The translations under genes and the position numbers were made by a program. 64,000 bases of DNA from Stella humosa. GTDB taxonomy: Bacteria; Pseudomonadota; Alphaproteobacteria; ATCC43930; Allostellaceae. Below, piece by piece: positions 27,700 through 38,121 of this stretch. Below the pieces are notes generated by a model, which saw only the letters and a list, made by a program, of their open reading frames with translations, was not told where the DNA came from and did no database searches. How positions within the stretch are numbered: position 1 is the stretch's first letter; every line of letters begins with the position of its first letter. The stretch covers positions 1,624,001 to 1,688,000 of the forward strand of contig NZ_AP019700.1 in the NCBI RefSeq assembly GCF_006738645.1. The letters run 5' to 3'.

Positions 27700-30603
27700 G
27701 TGAGCCGGGCGTTCCCCACCCCGCCGATACCGGCCCCATCCCGGAAACGAGACATCCCATTGGTCGACGCTCCGTCCAAGCCGTTCGACATCGCACCCGT
27801 CACCATCGAAGACGAAATGCGCCGCTCCTACCTCGATTACGCCATGAGCGTGATCGTGGCGCGCGCGCTGCCGGACGTCCGTGACGGGCTGAAGCCCGTC
27901 CATCGCCGCATCCTCTATGCGATGAAGGAGAACGGGTACGACTGGAACCGCGCCTATCGCAAATCGGCGCGCATCGTCGGCGACGTGATGGGCAAGTATC
28001 ACCCGCACGGCGACACGGCGATCTACGACGCCATGGTGCGCATGGCGCAGGACTTCTCGATGCGCCTGCCGCTGATCGACGGGCAGGGCAATTTCGGTTC
28101 CATGGACGGCGACCGCCCGGCGGCCATGCGCTACACCGAGGTGCGCCTGGCGCGCTCGGCCGAGGCGTTGCTGGAGGACATCGACCGCGACACCGTCGAC
28201 TTCCAGCCGAACTACGACGACACTAGCCGCGAGCCGATGGTCCTGCCGGCGCGCTACCCCAACCTGCTGGTGAACGGCGCCGGTGGCATCGCCGTCGGCA
28301 TGGCAACCAACATCCCGCCGCACAATCTGGCCGAGGTGATCGACGCCTGCTGCGCCATCATCGCCGACCCTTCGCTCGACGACATCGGCCTGATGGACAT
28401 CGTGCCCGGGCCCGACTTCCCGACCGGCGGCACGATCGTCGGCCGCCGCGGCATCCGCGAGGCCTATCTGGGCGGCCGCGGCTCCATCACCATCCGCAGC
28501 AAGGCCACGATCGAGGAGATCCGCAAGGATCGCGAGGCCATCGTCGTCACCGAGATCCCCTACCAGGTCAACAAGTCGCGGATGATGGAGCGCATCGCCG
28601 AGACGGTGCAGGAGAAGCTGATCGACGGCATCTCCGAGCTGCGCGACGAGAGCGACCGCGACGGCGTGCGCGTGGTGATCGAGCTGAAGCGCGACGCCAA
28701 CCCAGAGGTGGTGCTGAAGCAGCTCTATCGCTTCACGCCGCTGGAGACGACCTTCGGCATCAACATGCTGGCGCTGGATGCCGGCCGGCCGGTCCAGATG
28801 GGCCTGCGCCGGGTGCTGGACTGTTTCCTGGCCTTCCGCGAGGAGGTGGTGTCCCGCCGCACCGCGTTCGAGCTGGCCAAGGCGCGCGAGCGCGCGCACA
28901 TCTTGCTGGGCTTGGCGCTGTCGGTCGCCAACCTGGACGAGGTGATCGCGCTCATCCGGGCCGCCCCCGATCCGGCCTCTGCCCGTGCCGGCCTGCTGGC
29001 GCGCGCCTGGCCGATCCATGACATCGGTCCGCTCATTGCCCTCATCGACGAGCCCGGGCACCCGGTCGTCGACGAGACCTATCGTCTGTCCGAGGACCAG
29101 GCCCGCGCCATCCTGGAGTTGCGCCTGCAGCGCCTGACCGGGCTGGAGCGCGACAAGATCGCCGAGGAACTGCGCACGATCGTGGCCCAGATCGGCGAGT
29201 ATCTCGACATCCTGCGCTCGCGCCCGCGCCGGCTGGAGATCATCCGCGACGAGTTGCTGGCGGTGCGCGAGCAGTTCGAGACGCCGCGCCGCACGGTGAT
29301 CGACGAGGTCGAGGACGAGACCGACCTCGAGGACCTGATCAAGCCCGAGCCGATGGTCGTCACCGTCAGCCATGGCGGCTACATCAAGCGCACGCCGCTT
29401 GTCACCTACCGGGCGCAGCGCCGCGGCGGCAAGGGCCGCTCGGGCATGGCGACGCGCGACGAGGATTTCGTCAGCCAGGTGTTCGTGGCCGGGACGCATG
29501 CGCCGGTCCTGTTCTTCACCTCGCTCGGCAAGGTCTACCTGCTGAAGGTCTGGCGCCTGCCGCCCGGCAACCCGACCTCGCGCGGCAAGCCGATGGTGCA
29601 GCTCCTGCCGCTCGACACCAAGGCGGGCGAGCGCGTCACCAGCGTGCTGGCCCTGCCGGAGGATCGCGAGGCCCATCACGGCCGCTCGCTGATGTTCGCG
29701 ACCTCCACCGGCAATGTCCGCCGCAACGACCTGGCCGACTTCACCAACGTGAAGGCCAACGGCAAGATCGCCATGCGGCTGGAGGAGGAGGGCGAGCGCC
29801 TGGTCGGCGTCGTGCTGTGCGACGAGAGCCAGGACGTGCTGCTGGCGACGCGCGGCGGCAAGTGCATCCGCTTCCCAGTGCCCGAGGTGCGCCTGTTCCA
29901 GAGCCGCACCTCGACCGGCGTGCGCGGCGTGCGCCTGGCGGGCGACGACGAGGTGATCGACATCTCCATCCTGCGCCATGTCGAGGCCGACGCCGGCACG
30001 CGCGCGGCCTATCTGCGCCGTGCCGCGCAGGAGCGCCGTTCGCCGGGCGAGGGCGACGGCACGGTCGAGGACGTGGCCGCTCCCGACACCGAGGAGGGGG
30101 CCGACGCCGATGCGGCCGCCCCCGAGCGCCTGCTGTCGGACGAGGAATTCCTGGAGCTCGCCGCCAACGACGACCTGATCCTGACGGTGACGGCCAACGG
30201 CTTCGGCAAGCGCACCTCGGCCTACGAGTACCGCGTCACGCGGCGCGGCGGGTCGGGCATCGCCAACATCGCCACGTCCGCCCGCAACGGCTCGGTCGTC
30301 TCGGCCTTCCCGGTCGCGGCCGATGCCGAGATCATGCTGGTCACCGACGGCGGCCAGGTGATCCGCATGCCGGTGGGCGACATCCGCCTGGCCGGCCGCT
30401 CGACCCAGGGCGTGATCCTGCTGCGGGTGGCCGACGGCGAGCGCGTGGTGTCGGCGGCCCTGCTGCCGGCGGAAGCCGACGAGGCGGGCGACGGCGCGGC
30501 GGTGGACGGCATCGCGCCCGATGCCCCGGCGCCGGAAGCTGCGGCACCGGAGACGCCCACGCCCGACGGGACGGCGGTGCCGCCCGACAGCGACCCCTCC
30601 TGA
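27700..30603 (+). CDS. gyrA: DNA gyrase subunit A
   Basis: Up to 967 residues from GTG 27700; TTG 27760 would give the more usual N-terminus ([19 protein letters not shown]) and may be the true start. The catalytic Tyr is in AMRYTEVRL. The quinolone region reads [10 protein letters not shown], with Thr where E. coli has Ser83 and Asp retained at 87. The GyrA-box QRRGGKG near residue 570 distinguishes it from ParC. The C-terminal pinwheel contains an acidic Ala/Asp/Glu-rich insertion (about residues 785-815) and an acidic Pro/Ala tail, making it longer than E. coli GyrA. Confidence 0.96.
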   Translation: MSRAFPTPPIPAPSRKRDIPLVDAPSKPFDIAPVTIEDEMRRSYLDYAMSVIVARALPDVRDGLKPVHRRILYAMKENGYDWNRAYRKSARIVGDVMGKYHPHGDTAIYDAMVRMAQDFSMRLPLIDGQGNFGSMDGDRPAAMRYTEVRLARSAEALLEDIDRDTVDFQPNYDDTSREPMVLPARYPNLLVNGAGGIAVGMATNIPPHNLAEVIDACCAIIADPSLDDIGLMDIVPGPDFPTGGTIVGRRGIREAYLGGRGSITIRSKATIEEIRKDREAIVVTEIPYQVNKSRMMERIAETVQEKLIDGISELRDESDRDGVRVVIELKRDANPEVVLKQLYRFTPLETTFGINMLALDAGRPVQMGLRRVLDCFLAFREEVVSRRTAFELAKARERAHILLGLALSVANLDEVIALIRAAPDPASARAGLLARAWPIHDIGPLIALIDEPGHPVVDETYRLSEDQARAILELRLQRLTGLERDKIAEELRTIVAQIGEYLDILRSRPRRLEIIRDELLAVREQFETPRRTVIDEVEDETDLEDLIKPEPMVVTVSHGGYIKRTPLVTYRAQRRGGKGRSGMATRDEDFVSQVFVAGTHAPVLFFTSLGKVYLLKVWRLPPGNPTSRGKPMVQLLPLDTKAGERVTSVLALPEDREAHHGRSLMFATSTGNVRRNDLADFTNVKANGKIAMRLEEEGERLVGVVLCDESQDVLLATRGGKCIRFPVPEVRLFQSRTSTGVRGVRLAGDDEVIDISILRHVEADAGTRAAYLRRAAQERRSPGEGDGTVEDVAAPDTEEGADADAAAPERLLSDEEFLELAANDDLILTVTANGFGKRTSAYEYRVTRRGGSGIANIATSARNGSVVSAFPVAADAEIMLVTDGGQVIRMPVGDIRLAGRSTQGVILLRVADGERVVSAALLPAEADEAGDGAAVDGIAPDAPAPEAAAPETPTPDGTAVPPDSDPS

Positions 30604-30623
30604 GCGGTTCGAAGGGAAAGACG

Positions 30624-31139
30624 ATGACGGTCGAACGCGTAGGCGTCTATCCGGGCACCTTCGATCCGATCACCAAGGGCCATTCCGACATCATCCAGCG
30701 GTCGACCAAGCTGGTCGACCGGCTGATCATCGGGGTGGCGCGGAATGCCGGGAAGGGGCCGCTCTTCTCGATCGACGAGCGCGTGCAGATCGTGCGCGAC
30801 GAGGTCGAGGCGCTGAACGGCCAGGCGGTCAAGATCGAGGTCCGCCCGTTCGACAACCTGCTGATGGATTTCGTCGTCGGCTGCGGCGCCTCGATCATCA
30901 TCCGTGGCCTGCGCGCGGTGTCGGACTTCGAGTATGAGTTCCAGATGGCCGGCATGAACGCCCGCCTGAACGGCACCATCGAGACGGTGTTCCTGATGGC
31001 GGCCGACCGCTACCAGTTCATCGCATCCCGCTTCGTGAAGGAGATCGGCCTGCTGGGCGGCGACGTGCGCCATTTCGTCAGCCCGCGCGTGGCCGATCGC
31101 CTCGAATCCCGCTTCGCCCGCCCGCGCCCGACCGAATGA
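30624..31139 (+). CDS. coaD: Pantetheine-phosphate adenylyltransferase
   Basis: 171 residues. The nucleotidyltransferase motif GTFDPITKGHSDII is at the N-terminus, and NLLMDFV, IIRGLRAVSDFEYEFQMAGMN and the C-terminal RYQFIASRFVKEI follow. CoaD makes dephospho-CoA from 4'-phosphopantetheine and ATP. ATG 30624 follows GAAGGGAAAG and lies 20 bp after gyrA, so both are probably one transcript. Confidence 0.97.
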   Translation: MTVERVGVYPGTFDPITKGHSDIIQRSTKLVDRLIIGVARNAGKGPLFSIDERVQIVRDEVEALNGQAVKIEVRPFDNLLMDFVVGCGASIIIRGLRAVSDFEYEFQMAGMNARLNGTIETVFLMAADRYQFIASRFVKEIGLLGGDVRHFVSPRVADRLESRFARPRPTE

Positions 31140-31161
31140 GCGGGCGCGCGGCTGCCGAAGG

Positions 31162-31190
31162 TTGACCCTGGCCGCCGCGCCCCCTAGTTT
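31162..31190 (+). promoter_or_regulatory. Candidate sigma-70 promoter for tRNA-Lys
   Basis: TTGACC at 31162-31167 and TAGTTT at 31185-31190 with a 17-bp spacer. The -10 element ends 48 bp before the tRNA. Position and spacing fit; the -10 is two bases off consensus. Confidence 0.5.
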
Positions 31191-31238
31191 CCGCCGCGAC
31201 CGACTTCCGCCCCGCCTGCCTCGCCAGGCACCCAGGGC

Positions 31239-31314
31239 GAGCCCGTAGCTCAGCCGGTAGAGCATCTGACTTTTAATCAGAGGGTCTCGGGTTCGAATCC
31301 CGACGGGCTCACCA
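31239..31314 (+). tRNA. tRNA-Lys (anticodon TTT)
   Basis: A 76-base cloverleaf with CCA encoded. The acceptor GAGCCCG pairs with CGGGCTC, the D arm is GCTC/GAGC, the anticodon arm is CTGAC-loop-TCAG with loop CTTTTAA, and the T arm is TCGGG-TTCGAAT-CCCGA. The anticodon TTT reads lysine codons. The 3' end marks the edge of an AT-richer patch, but I found no repeated copy of its 3' end downstream that would define an integration site. Confidence 0.97.
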
Positions 31315-31342
31315 AATTTACCTTATATATCAATCAATTGAC

Positions 31343-31879
31343 GTGCGGATATTCGAAGTGAATACCCTACAAACAATGAATTTAACCCTGCGGTTGTGCG
31401 ATCTCGGTGATCGGGCCGATTTTATTGGTCTAGAGCATGATCCAGAGGTGATGCATTTCCTTAATGGCGGAGCTGTCGACCATGAGACAACTGACCCTGA
31501 GCGTGTGACATTTCTCATGCCGAGAGGTGCGGAGCCCTATGTTTGGACGGGGCGGCGAACCGCTACCAGTGCGTTCGTCGGATGGTTCTGCCTGTTTCCG
31601 GAGACCAGCACGATCGCCGAAATCGGATATCGCCTGCGTCGAGAGGAATGGGGAAAGGGATTGGCGTCGGAGGGCACTTCGGCGCTGGTCAACTGGGGCT
31701 TCACTAGCGGCGGGTATGAGAAGATCGTCGGCTGTACCATGGCAGTGAACCGTGGCTCCCGCCGCGTGATGGAAAAGGTCGGAATGAGATATGTCCGGAC
31801 AGAGTTTCGAGACTTTCCCGATCGCATTCCAGGGGCTGAAGAAGGCGAAGTCTGGTACGAACTTCTACGCTCCAAATAG
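31343..31879 (+). CDS. GNAT-family (RimJ/RimL-like) N-acetyltransferase
   Basis: 178 residues. LRLCDLGDRADFIGLEHDPEV opens the fold, the acetyl-CoA loop is YRLRREEWGKGLASEG (the R/QxxGxG/A-like turn), and VGCTMAVNRGSRRVMEKVGM is the C-terminal motif. The substrate is unknown; members acetylate ribosomal proteins or small molecules. GTG 31343 is preferred because VNTLQTMNLTLR aligns with family N-termini; ATG 31376 is the alternative. Base composition is visibly AT-richer, with A/T-ending codons, unlike neighbours, suggesting recent acquisition beside tRNA-Lys. Confidence 0.85.
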   Translation: MRIFEVNTLQTMNLTLRLCDLGDRADFIGLEHDPEVMHFLNGGAVDHETTDPERVTFLMPRGAEPYVWTGRRTATSAFVGWFCLFPETSTIAEIGYRLRREEWGKGLASEGTSALVNWGFTSGGYEKIVGCTMAVNRGSRRVMEKVGMRYVRTEFRDFPDRIPGAEEGEVWYELLRSK

Positions 31880-32267
31880 AATTTTACTGGTGATAGTCCA
31901 GTTTTGGGAGTGTCTGCCACTGCCTAGCGGCCGGCATTGGCTTGGCGATCAATTGGACCTTAACCGCCGTCACTGTCATGGTTCCGTCGACCGGGTCGGC
32001 CAGCTTGTTTTGTGTCGGCCGCGCTCCGGACCGGGACAGTTAAACATTGGACCGGCGGGCGTAAGCCCGACTAGCTCGCACCGGCCGCTGATACCCACCG
32101 GCGTTCCACATCCTTGCCGGGTAATATGTGGAATTGACGCAACGCAGCATCATCTGTAGAAGCGCCGCCATGTGTTCCGCATCTCGCCATCTCCGATTTA
32201 TCACCGGGCGCTTCGCGCATCCGGGTGGCTTGGTCATGCCGTAAGGCAGACGGAGTTACCCCAGTGT
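31880..32267. other. Non-coding gap of 388 bp in the AT-richer patch
   Basis: No frame here has a start, a ribosome-binding site and recognisable motifs together. It holds a small GGGC-GTAA-GCCC hairpin near 32058 and nothing I can identify as a mobile element end. The minus-strand frames in it are antisense to the tRNA-like gene and look spurious. Confidence 0.6.
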
Positions 32268-32342
32268 GGAGGGGTAGCTCAGCGGTGGAGCGACACGTTG
32301 AAGCCGTGTGCGTCGGCGGTTCGATTCCGCGCCCTTCCACCA
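32268..32342 (+). tRNA. tRNA-Phe-like gene (anticodon GAA), atypical
   Basis: A 75-base cloverleaf with CCA encoded. Acceptor GGAGGGG pairs with CCCTTCC (one G-T), D arm GCTC/GAGC, anticodon stem ACACG/CGTGT with loop TTGAAGC, T loop TTCGATT. The anticodon reads GAA (32300-32302). Odd features are G rather than A after the anticodon, a G-G clash closing the T stem, and G in place of A21. It may be a divergent second copy or a decaying gene; the normal tRNA-Phe is presumably elsewhere. Confidence 0.6.
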
Positions 32343-32395
32343 GACCTTTTCAATGATTCCGGGATCGCGGTAGCACCGTTGCCGCGGCGGCGGTG

Positions 32396-32423
32396 CCCGC
32401 ACCCTGGTCTTCCAGGGTGCGGG
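32396..32423. repeat. Perfect 12-bp inverted repeat between tRNA and ilvE
   Basis: CCCGCACCCTGG (32396-32407), loop TCTT, CCAGGGTGCGGG (32412-32423). It lies between the convergent tRNA-like gene and ilvE. No T-run follows on either strand, so it is not a canonical terminator, although it could stop or protect transcripts from both sides. Confidence 0.7.
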
Positions 32424-32548
32424 ACATGGCGACGGTCATGGTTGGCTACGGGCCGCTGTAGAGGACGGTGTCGCGCTCGGCTCCGAAAATCCGGTGACCC
32501 CAGCCGGTACGGTGCTGCCCATTGTCAGGGGCAGGGGATGCTCGACAA

Positions 32549-33502
32549 TCAGCCGCGCGCGGTGGAGTTGCCGTATACCGGCGTCAGCCAGTGGCGGAAC
32601 TTGTCGACCTTGCCGGCGGCGATGTCGAAATAGAGGTCCTGGATGCGGCGGGTGAGGGGACCGACCTTGCCGTCGCCGACATCGTAGTGGTCGACGGCGG
32701 TGATCGGCTGGACCTCGGCGCCGCTGCCGCAGAAGAAGGTCTCGTCGGCGATGTAGAGCTCGGTGCGGTCGATGTCGCGCTCGATGACGGTGACGCCCAG
32801 CTCCTCGCGATAGAGGTCGATCAGCGTCTGGCGGGTGATGCTCTCCAGGATGTCGGCGCTGACCGGGGGCGTGATGACGACTCCGTCGCGCACCATCATG
32901 AAGCAGGCGCCGGGGCTCTCGGCCACCTCGCCGCGGTCGTTCAGCATGATCGGCGGGCCGAAGCCGTTCATCTTCGCCTCGACCTGGGCCAGGCGGGAAT
33001 TGTGGTAGTTGGCGGCCGCCTTCACCCGCGACGGCGAGGCGTTGTCGGAGTTGCGCCGCCAGGTGCTGACGCAGCTCTTGATGCCGTTCTTGATCGAGGG
33101 CGCGTGCGGCCGCGAATAGGCGATGACGAAGGCGCCGTTGTGGATGTCCTCGGGCTTCCAGGCATAGGACTCGCCCTCGCCGAAATAGACGACCGGGCGG
33201 AAGTGGACGCCGGCGGTGAACTTGTTGGCGCGCAACAGGTCGATGAAGGCCTGAGTGAACTCGTCGTCGCTGTAGGGCACCGTCATCCGCATGATCTTGC
33301 AGGACTGGCGCAGGCGGCGCAGGTGCTCCTTGTTCTTGAAGATGTAGAGCTCCTTCTCGGCCTCGCTCCAGTAGGCGCGCATGCCCTCGAACACGTTGGC
33401 GCCGCGCAGCACCGTCTCGGCCGAGACATGCACCGTGGCCTCGGGCCACGGCACGATCCGTCCATCCTTCCAGGCAAATTCCGGGTTGCTCGTCTTGGCC
33501 AT
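32549..33502 (-). CDS. ilvE: Branched-chain amino acid aminotransferase
   Basis: 317 residues, class IV PLP fold. VLRGANVFEGMRAYW, HFRPVVYFGEGESYAWKPED, the likely PLP lysine in SRVKAAANYHNSRLAQ, and ETFFCGSGAEVQPI with TRRIQDLYFD near the end fit IlvE. It transfers amino groups between leucine, isoleucine or valine and 2-oxoglutarate. D-amino acid transaminase-like members of the fold are an alternative, but overall length and motifs favour BCAT. It lies downstream of kdpC on the same strand, 110 bp away, and is probably independent. Confidence 0.9.
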   Translation of the reverse strand: MAKTSNPEFAWKDGRIVPWPEATVHVSAETVLRGANVFEGMRAYWSEAEKELYIFKNKEHLRRLRQSCKIMRMTVPYSDDEFTQAFIDLLRANKFTAGVHFRPVVYFGEGESYAWKPEDIHNGAFVIAYSRPHAPSIKNGIKSCVSTWRRNSDNASPSRVKAAANYHNSRLAQVEAKMNGFGPPIMLNDRGEVAESPGACFMMVRDGVVITPPVSADILESITRQTLIDLYREELGVTVIERDIDRTELYIADETFFCGSGAEVQPITAVDHYDVGDGKVGPLTRRIQDLYFDIAAGKVDKFRHWLTPVYGNSTARG

Positions 33503-33612
33503 CTGGCAGTTCCTTCTGGGGATGGCTCGGGCGGCCGAGCCGGGGGTGGGGCCGGGAAGGATCGTCCCTCGCCGGCCGTTCGTCCACCGGCTTTGCAGCC
33601 TTTTTGGCGCCC

Positions 33613-34218
33613 CTATCGCCGGCCGGCCGCGTCAAGCGCCAGGTTGAGCGCCAGGACGTTCACCCGCGGCTCGCCGATGATGCCGAAGAGCCGGCCCTCG
33701 ACCCGGCCGTCCACCAGGCGGCGCAGGTCTGCCGCCGGTAGCCCGCGCGCGGCCGCCACCCGGGGCACCTGGAAATAGGCGGCCTCGGGGCTGATGTGCG
33801 GGTCGAGCCCGCTGGCCGTGGTGGTGACCAGGTCGACCGGCACCGCCGCACCCGGGTTCTGGGCCCGGCGGGCGGCGGCGTCCGCCGTCACGCGCTCGAC
33901 CAGCGCTGCACTGGTCGGCCCCAGGTTCGACCCGCCGGATGCGGCCGCGTTGTAGGGGGCCGGCACGGACTTCGCCGGGTCGGCGGGGTCGGCCGCCATG
34001 GTGGCCGATGGCCGGCCCTGGAAGTAGCGGTCGCCCGTGAACGCCTGGCCGATCAGCGACGAACCGACGACCTGGCCATCGCGCACCAGCAGCGACCCGG
34101 CCGCCTCGGCGGGGAAGACGGCGCCGGCGACCCCGGTCATGGCGAGCGGGTAGGCAAGCCCCGTGATCGCCGTCATGGCGAGGATCATCACGAGCGCGGG
34201 GCGAAGATGCTTCAACAT
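33613..34218 (-). CDS. kdpC: Potassium-transporting ATPase subunit KdpC
   Basis: 201 residues. One N-terminal membrane helix ([21 protein letters not shown]), then [36 protein letters not shown] and [22 protein letters not shown], all KdpC landmarks. It acts as a chaperone-like subunit that raises ATP affinity of KdpB. Last gene of the kdp operon, 27 bp after kdpB. Confidence 0.96.
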   Translation of the reverse strand: MLKHLRPALVMILAMTAITGLAYPLAMTGVAGAVFPAEAAGSLLVRDGQVVGSSLIGQAFTGDRYFQGRPSATMAADPADPAKSVPAPYNAAASGGSNLGPTSAALVERVTADAAARRAQNPGAAVPVDLVTTTASGLDPHISPEAAYFQVPRVAAARGLPAADLRRLVDGRVEGRLFGIIGEPRVNVLALNLALDAAGRR

Positions 34219-34245
34219 GGGAATGCTCCTTTCGCGAGGCCGGGC

Positions 34246-36288
34246 TCAGGCGAGCCCGATCGCGGTGATCAGCAGGTCGATCGCCTTGATGCCGACGAAC
34301 GGCACCACCAGCCCGCCCAGGCCATAGACGAGCAGGTTGCGGCGCAGCAGGGCGGCGGCACCGACCGGCCGATAGGCGACGCCGCGCAGCGCCAGCGGGA
34401 TCAGGGCGACAATGACCAGCGCGTTGAAGATGATGGCGGACAGGATGGCGCTCTCGGGCGTCGCCAGCCCCATCACGTTCAGCGTCTGGAGCTGCGGGTA
34501 GAGGGCCGCGAACATCGCCGGGATGATGGCGAAGTACTTGGCCACGTCGTTGGCGATCGAGAAGGTGGTGAGCGCGCCGCGGGTCATCAGCAGTTGCTTG
34601 CCGATCTCCACCACCTCGATCAGCTTGGTCGGGTCGGAATCGAGGTCGACCATGTTGCCGGCCTCGCGCGCGGCCATGGTGCCGCTGCCCATGGCGACGC
34701 CGACATCGGCTTGTGCGAGTGCCGGCGCGTCGTTGGTGCCGTCGCCGCACATGGCGACCAGCTTGCCCTTGGCCTGCTCGTCGCGGATGAGCTGCAGCTT
34801 GTTCTCGGGCGTGGCCTGGGCCAGGAAGTCGTCGACCCCGGCCGCGGCCGCGATGGCAGCCGCCGTCAGCGGGTTGTCGCCGGTGATCATCACCGTGCGG
34901 ATGCCCATGCGCCGCAGCTCGGCGAAGCGCTCGCGGATGCCGGGCTTGACGATGTCGTCCAACTGGACGACGCCCAGCAGCCGACCGTCGCGCACGACCG
35001 CCAGAGGGGTGCCACCGGCGCGTGCGATCTCGTCGGCGATGCTGCGGGCCTCGCGGGCGGCGGCGTCCCCGGCCTCGATGCCCTTCAGGATAGCGTCGAC
35101 CGCGCCCTTGCGGATGCTGGTCCCGGAGAAGTCGACGCCGCTGATCCGCGTGTGGGCCGAGAAGGGGACGAAGGTCGCGCCCAGCCCGGCCTTGTCGCGT
35201 TCGGGGATGCCATGCTGGTCGCGGGCGAGCGCCACGATCGAACGGCCCTCCGGCGTCTCGTCCGCCAGCGAGGCCAGGTAGGCCGCCTCGGCCAGTTCCT
35301 GCACCGTGACGGTTGCCAGCGGCCGGAAGGCGGTCGCCTGGCGGTTGCCGAGCGTGATGGTGCCGGTCTTGTCCAGCAGCAGCGTGTCGACGTCGCCCGC
35401 CGCCTCCACCGCGCGGCCCGACATGGCCAGCACGTTGAAGCGCACCAGCCGGTCCATGCCGGCGATGCCGATTGCCGACAGCAGCGCCCCGATCGTGGTC
35501 GGGATCAGGGTCACGAAGAGTGCCACCAGCACCAGCACGGGGATGGCACCACCGGCATAGGCGGCGAAGCTGGGAATGGTGGCGGTCGCCAGCACGAAGA
35601 TCAGCGTCATCCCGGCCAGCAGGATGTTGAGCGCGATCTCGTTCGGCGTCTTCTGGCGCTGGGCCCCTTCGACCAGCGCGATCATGCGGTCGAGGAAGGT
35701 GGAGCCGGCGGCCGCCGTGATGCGCACGACGATCCAGTCGGACAGGACGCGGGTGCCGCCGGTGACGGCCGAGCGGTCGCCGCCGCTCTCGCGGATGACG
35801 GGGGCGGATTCGCCGGTGATGGCGGCCTCGTCGACGGACGCGATGCCCTCCACCACCTCGCCGTCCGACGGGATCACGTCGCCCGGCTCGACCAGGACGA
35901 GGTCGCCGACGGCCAGGCGGGTGCCGGGGACCATGCGGTAGTCGGCCCGGCCGGTGCCAGACAGCAGCTTGGCCTGGGTCTCGCCCCGGCCGCGCCGCAG
36001 GCTGTCGGCCTGGGCCTTGCCGCGGCCCTCGGCCACCGCCTCGGCGAAGTTGGCGAAGAGGACCGTGAACCACAGCCACAGGATGAGCTGGAACGAGAAG
36101 CCGAGATGGCCGGCGCCTGTAGTGAGGTCGCGAACGAAGAGGATGGTCGTCAGCACCGTCACCACGGCGACGACGAACATCACCGGGTTGCGGGCCAGCG
36201 TGCGGGGATCGAGCTTGGCGAAGGCCGAGCCGACCGCCGGCAGAAGGATGCCGGCGTCGAGCAGGCTCGCCGTCCTGGATCTGGTCAT
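34246..36288 (-). CDS. kdpB: Potassium-transporting P-type ATPase subunit KdpB
   Basis: 680 residues, full length. The phosphorylation site [13 protein letters not shown], the TGES loop ([15 protein letters not shown]), the nucleotide domain [14 protein letters not shown], the hinge [21 protein letters not shown] and seven membrane helices are present. It hydrolyses ATP to drive uptake by KdpA. ATG 36288 ([19 protein letters not shown]) is chosen over the longer frame because it follows kdpA by 10 bp and fits the family start. Confidence 0.97.
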   Translation of the reverse strand: MTRSRTASLLDAGILLPAVGSAFAKLDPRTLARNPVMFVVAVVTVLTTILFVRDLTTGAGHLGFSFQLILWLWFTVLFANFAEAVAEGRGKAQADSLRRGRGETQAKLLSGTGRADYRMVPGTRLAVGDLVLVEPGDVIPSDGEVVEGIASVDEAAITGESAPVIRESGGDRSAVTGGTRVLSDWIVVRITAAAGSTFLDRMIALVEGAQRQKTPNEIALNILLAGMTLIFVLATATIPSFAAYAGGAIPVLVLVALFVTLIPTTIGALLSAIGIAGMDRLVRFNVLAMSGRAVEAAGDVDTLLLDKTGTITLGNRQATAFRPLATVTVQELAEAAYLASLADETPEGRSIVALARDQHGIPERDKAGLGATFVPFSAHTRISGVDFSGTSIRKGAVDAILKGIEAGDAAAREARSIADEIARAGGTPLAVVRDGRLLGVVQLDDIVKPGIRERFAELRRMGIRTVMITGDNPLTAAAIAAAAGVDDFLAQATPENKLQLIRDEQAKGKLVAMCGDGTNDAPALAQADVGVAMGSGTMAAREAGNMVDLDSDPTKLIEVVEIGKQLLMTRGALTTFSIANDVAKYFAIIPAMFAALYPQLQTLNVMGLATPESAILSAIIFNALVIVALIPLALRGVAYRPVGAAALLRRNLLVYGLGGLVVPFVGIKAIDLLITAIGLA

Positions 36289-36298
36289 GGGGGATGTC

Positions 36299-38014
36299 CT
36301 AGTTGCCGGCCGGGAAGGTCTGGCCGGCGAGCAGCGCCAGATGTTCGACGATCGGACCCAGCGCCAGCGCCGGGAAGAAGGTGAGACCGCCGACGATGAG
36401 GATGACCCCGACCAGCAGGCCGACGAAGAGCGGCCCATGGGTCGGGAAGGTGCCGCCGGATGCCGGCACCGTGCGCTTGGCGGCCAGCGACCCGGCGATG
36501 GCGAGCGCCGGCAGGATGACGAGGAAGCGCCCCATCAGCATCGCCCCGCCCAGCGCCATGTTGTACCAAGGCGTGTTGCCCGACAGGCCGCCGAAGGCGC
36601 TGCCGTTGTTGGCCGCGGCCGACGTGAAGGCGTAGAGCACCTCCGAGAAGCCGTGCGGCCCCGGGTTGGCGATCGAGGCCAGCGCCGACGGCATCACGAC
36701 CGAGATGGCGGTCGGCGCCAGCATGGCCAGCGGCAGGCAGAGGATGGCCAGCACCGCCATCTTCATCTCCTTGGCCTCGATCTTCTTGCCGAGATATTCG
36801 GGCGTGCGCCCGACCATCAGCCCGGCCACGAAGACGGTGATGACGACGAAGACCAGCATGCCGTAGAGGCCGGCGCCGACGCCGCCGACGATGATCTCGC
36901 CCAGTTGCATGTTGATGAGCGGGATCATCCCGCCCAGCGGCATGAAGCTGTCATGCATGGCGTTGACCGCGCCGCACGACGCCGCCGTGGTGACGACGGC
37001 GAAGAGCGCCGACAGGGCCGCGCCGAAGCGCACCTCCTTGCCCTCCATGTTGGCGCCGTCGACGCCGATGGTGGCCAGCAGCGGGTTGCCCGCGGCCTCC
37101 GCCCAGTAGGCGATGGCGACGCCGGCCAGGAACAGGGTCCCCATGGCGGCCAGGATGGCCCAGCCCTGGCGCTGGTCGCCCACCATGCGGCCGAAGACGT
37201 TGGTCAGCCCCGCCCCGATGGCGAAGATGGCGACCATCTGCACCAGGTTGGCGAGCGCAGTCGGGTTCTCGAACGGGTGCGCGGCGTTGGCGTTGAAGAA
37301 GCCGCCGCCGTTGGTGCCCAGCATCTTGATCGCCACCTGCGAGGCGACGGGGCCGAGCGCGATCGTCTGCGCGGCACCCTCGAGCGTGACGGCGTCGACC
37401 GAGGCCGCCAGGGTCTGCGGCATACCCTGCCAGACGAAGAACAGCGTCAGCAGGATCGAGCCGGGCAGCAGCAGGTAGAGGGTGGCGCGGGTCATATCGA
37501 CCCAGAAGTTGCCGACCGTGCCGGTCGACGCGCGGGCAAAGCCGCGGACCAGCGCCAGGGCGACCGCGATGCCGGTGGCGGCCGAGACGAAGTTCTGCAC
37601 CGTCAGCCCGGCCATCTGCACCAGGTGCGACATGGTCGTCTCGCCGCCATAGTTCTGCCAGTTGGTGTTGCTGACGAAGCTGGCGGCGGTGTTGAAGGCC
37701 AGGTCCGGCGGCACGGCCGCCATCCCGGCCGGGTTCAACGGCAGCGAGCCCTGCAGGCGCTGCAGCAGGTAGAGCAGCAGGAAGCCGGCCAGGTTGAAGG
37801 CCAGCATGGCCAGCGCATAGCCCAGCCAGCGCTGCTCCTGGCGCTCGTCCACCCCGGCGGCGCGGTAGAGCAGGCGCTCGACCGGTCCCAGCACCGGCGA
37901 CAGCCACGTGCGCCCGCCGGTGAAGATGTGCGTCATGTAGGCGCCGAGCGGCTTCACCAGCGCCAGCACGAGCGCGCAGAAGAGGAGGATCTGCACCCAT
38001 CCGTTGAGGGTCAT
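36299..38014 (-). CDS. kdpA: Potassium-transporting ATPase subunit KdpA
   Basis: 571 residues, about ten to twelve membrane helices. Family blocks include [20 protein letters not shown] near the start, [40 protein letters not shown] (a selectivity-filter region) and [20 protein letters not shown]. KdpA is the K+ channel-like subunit. It starts 8 bp after kdpF and precedes kdpB. Confidence 0.97.
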   Translation of the reverse strand: MTLNGWVQILLFCALVLALVKPLGAYMTHIFTGGRTWLSPVLGPVERLLYRAAGVDERQEQRWLGYALAMLAFNLAGFLLLYLLQRLQGSLPLNPAGMAAVPPDLAFNTAASFVSNTNWQNYGGETTMSHLVQMAGLTVQNFVSAATGIAVALALVRGFARASTGTVGNFWVDMTRATLYLLLPGSILLTLFFVWQGMPQTLAASVDAVTLEGAAQTIALGPVASQVAIKMLGTNGGGFFNANAAHPFENPTALANLVQMVAIFAIGAGLTNVFGRMVGDQRQGWAILAAMGTLFLAGVAIAYWAEAAGNPLLATIGVDGANMEGKEVRFGAALSALFAVVTTAASCGAVNAMHDSFMPLGGMIPLINMQLGEIIVGGVGAGLYGMLVFVVITVFVAGLMVGRTPEYLGKKIEAKEMKMAVLAILCLPLAMLAPTAISVVMPSALASIANPGPHGFSEVLYAFTSAAANNGSAFGGLSGNTPWYNMALGGAMLMGRFLVILPALAIAGSLAAKRTVPASGGTFPTHGPLFVGLLVGVILIVGGLTFFPALALGPIVEHLALLAGQTFPAGN

Positions 38015-38021
38015 GGGGTCC

Positions 38022-38111
38022 TCAGAACCGCTCCGGGCGGATCAGGGCGTAGACGAGATAGACGAGCAGCAGCAGGGTGACGCCGCCGCCCAGGAGATAG
38101 TCGGTGAGCAT
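38022..38111 (-). CDS. kdpF: KdpF small membrane subunit
   Basis: 29 residues, [20 protein letters not shown] then YALIRPERF: one hydrophobic helix ending in the conserved ALIRPERF tail. KdpF stabilises the KdpABC complex in the membrane. It sits immediately upstream of kdpA, where it is always found. Confidence 0.93.
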   Translation of the reverse strand: MLTDYLLGGGVTLLLLVYLVYALIRPERF

Positions 38112-38121
38112 GGGCGGGGCC

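Noticed and set aside
29817-30603. Plus-strand frame overlapping the end of gyrA and running into coaD
   Set aside because: Only the part from 30624 resembles a protein (CoaD); the upstream part is an alternate frame of gyrA.
27700-30603. ParC instead of GyrA
   Set aside because: The GyrA-box QRRGGKG and full C-terminal pinwheel are present, which ParC lacks.
32071-32340. Minus-strand frame whose protein starts MEGRGIEPPTHTAS
   Set aside because: It is antisense to the tRNA-Phe-like gene; GRGIEPPT... proteins are a known artefact of translating tRNA genes backwards.
31239-32342. Integrative element bounded by tRNA-Lys
   Set aside because: No integrase and no repeated tRNA 3' end was found, so boundaries cannot be supported.
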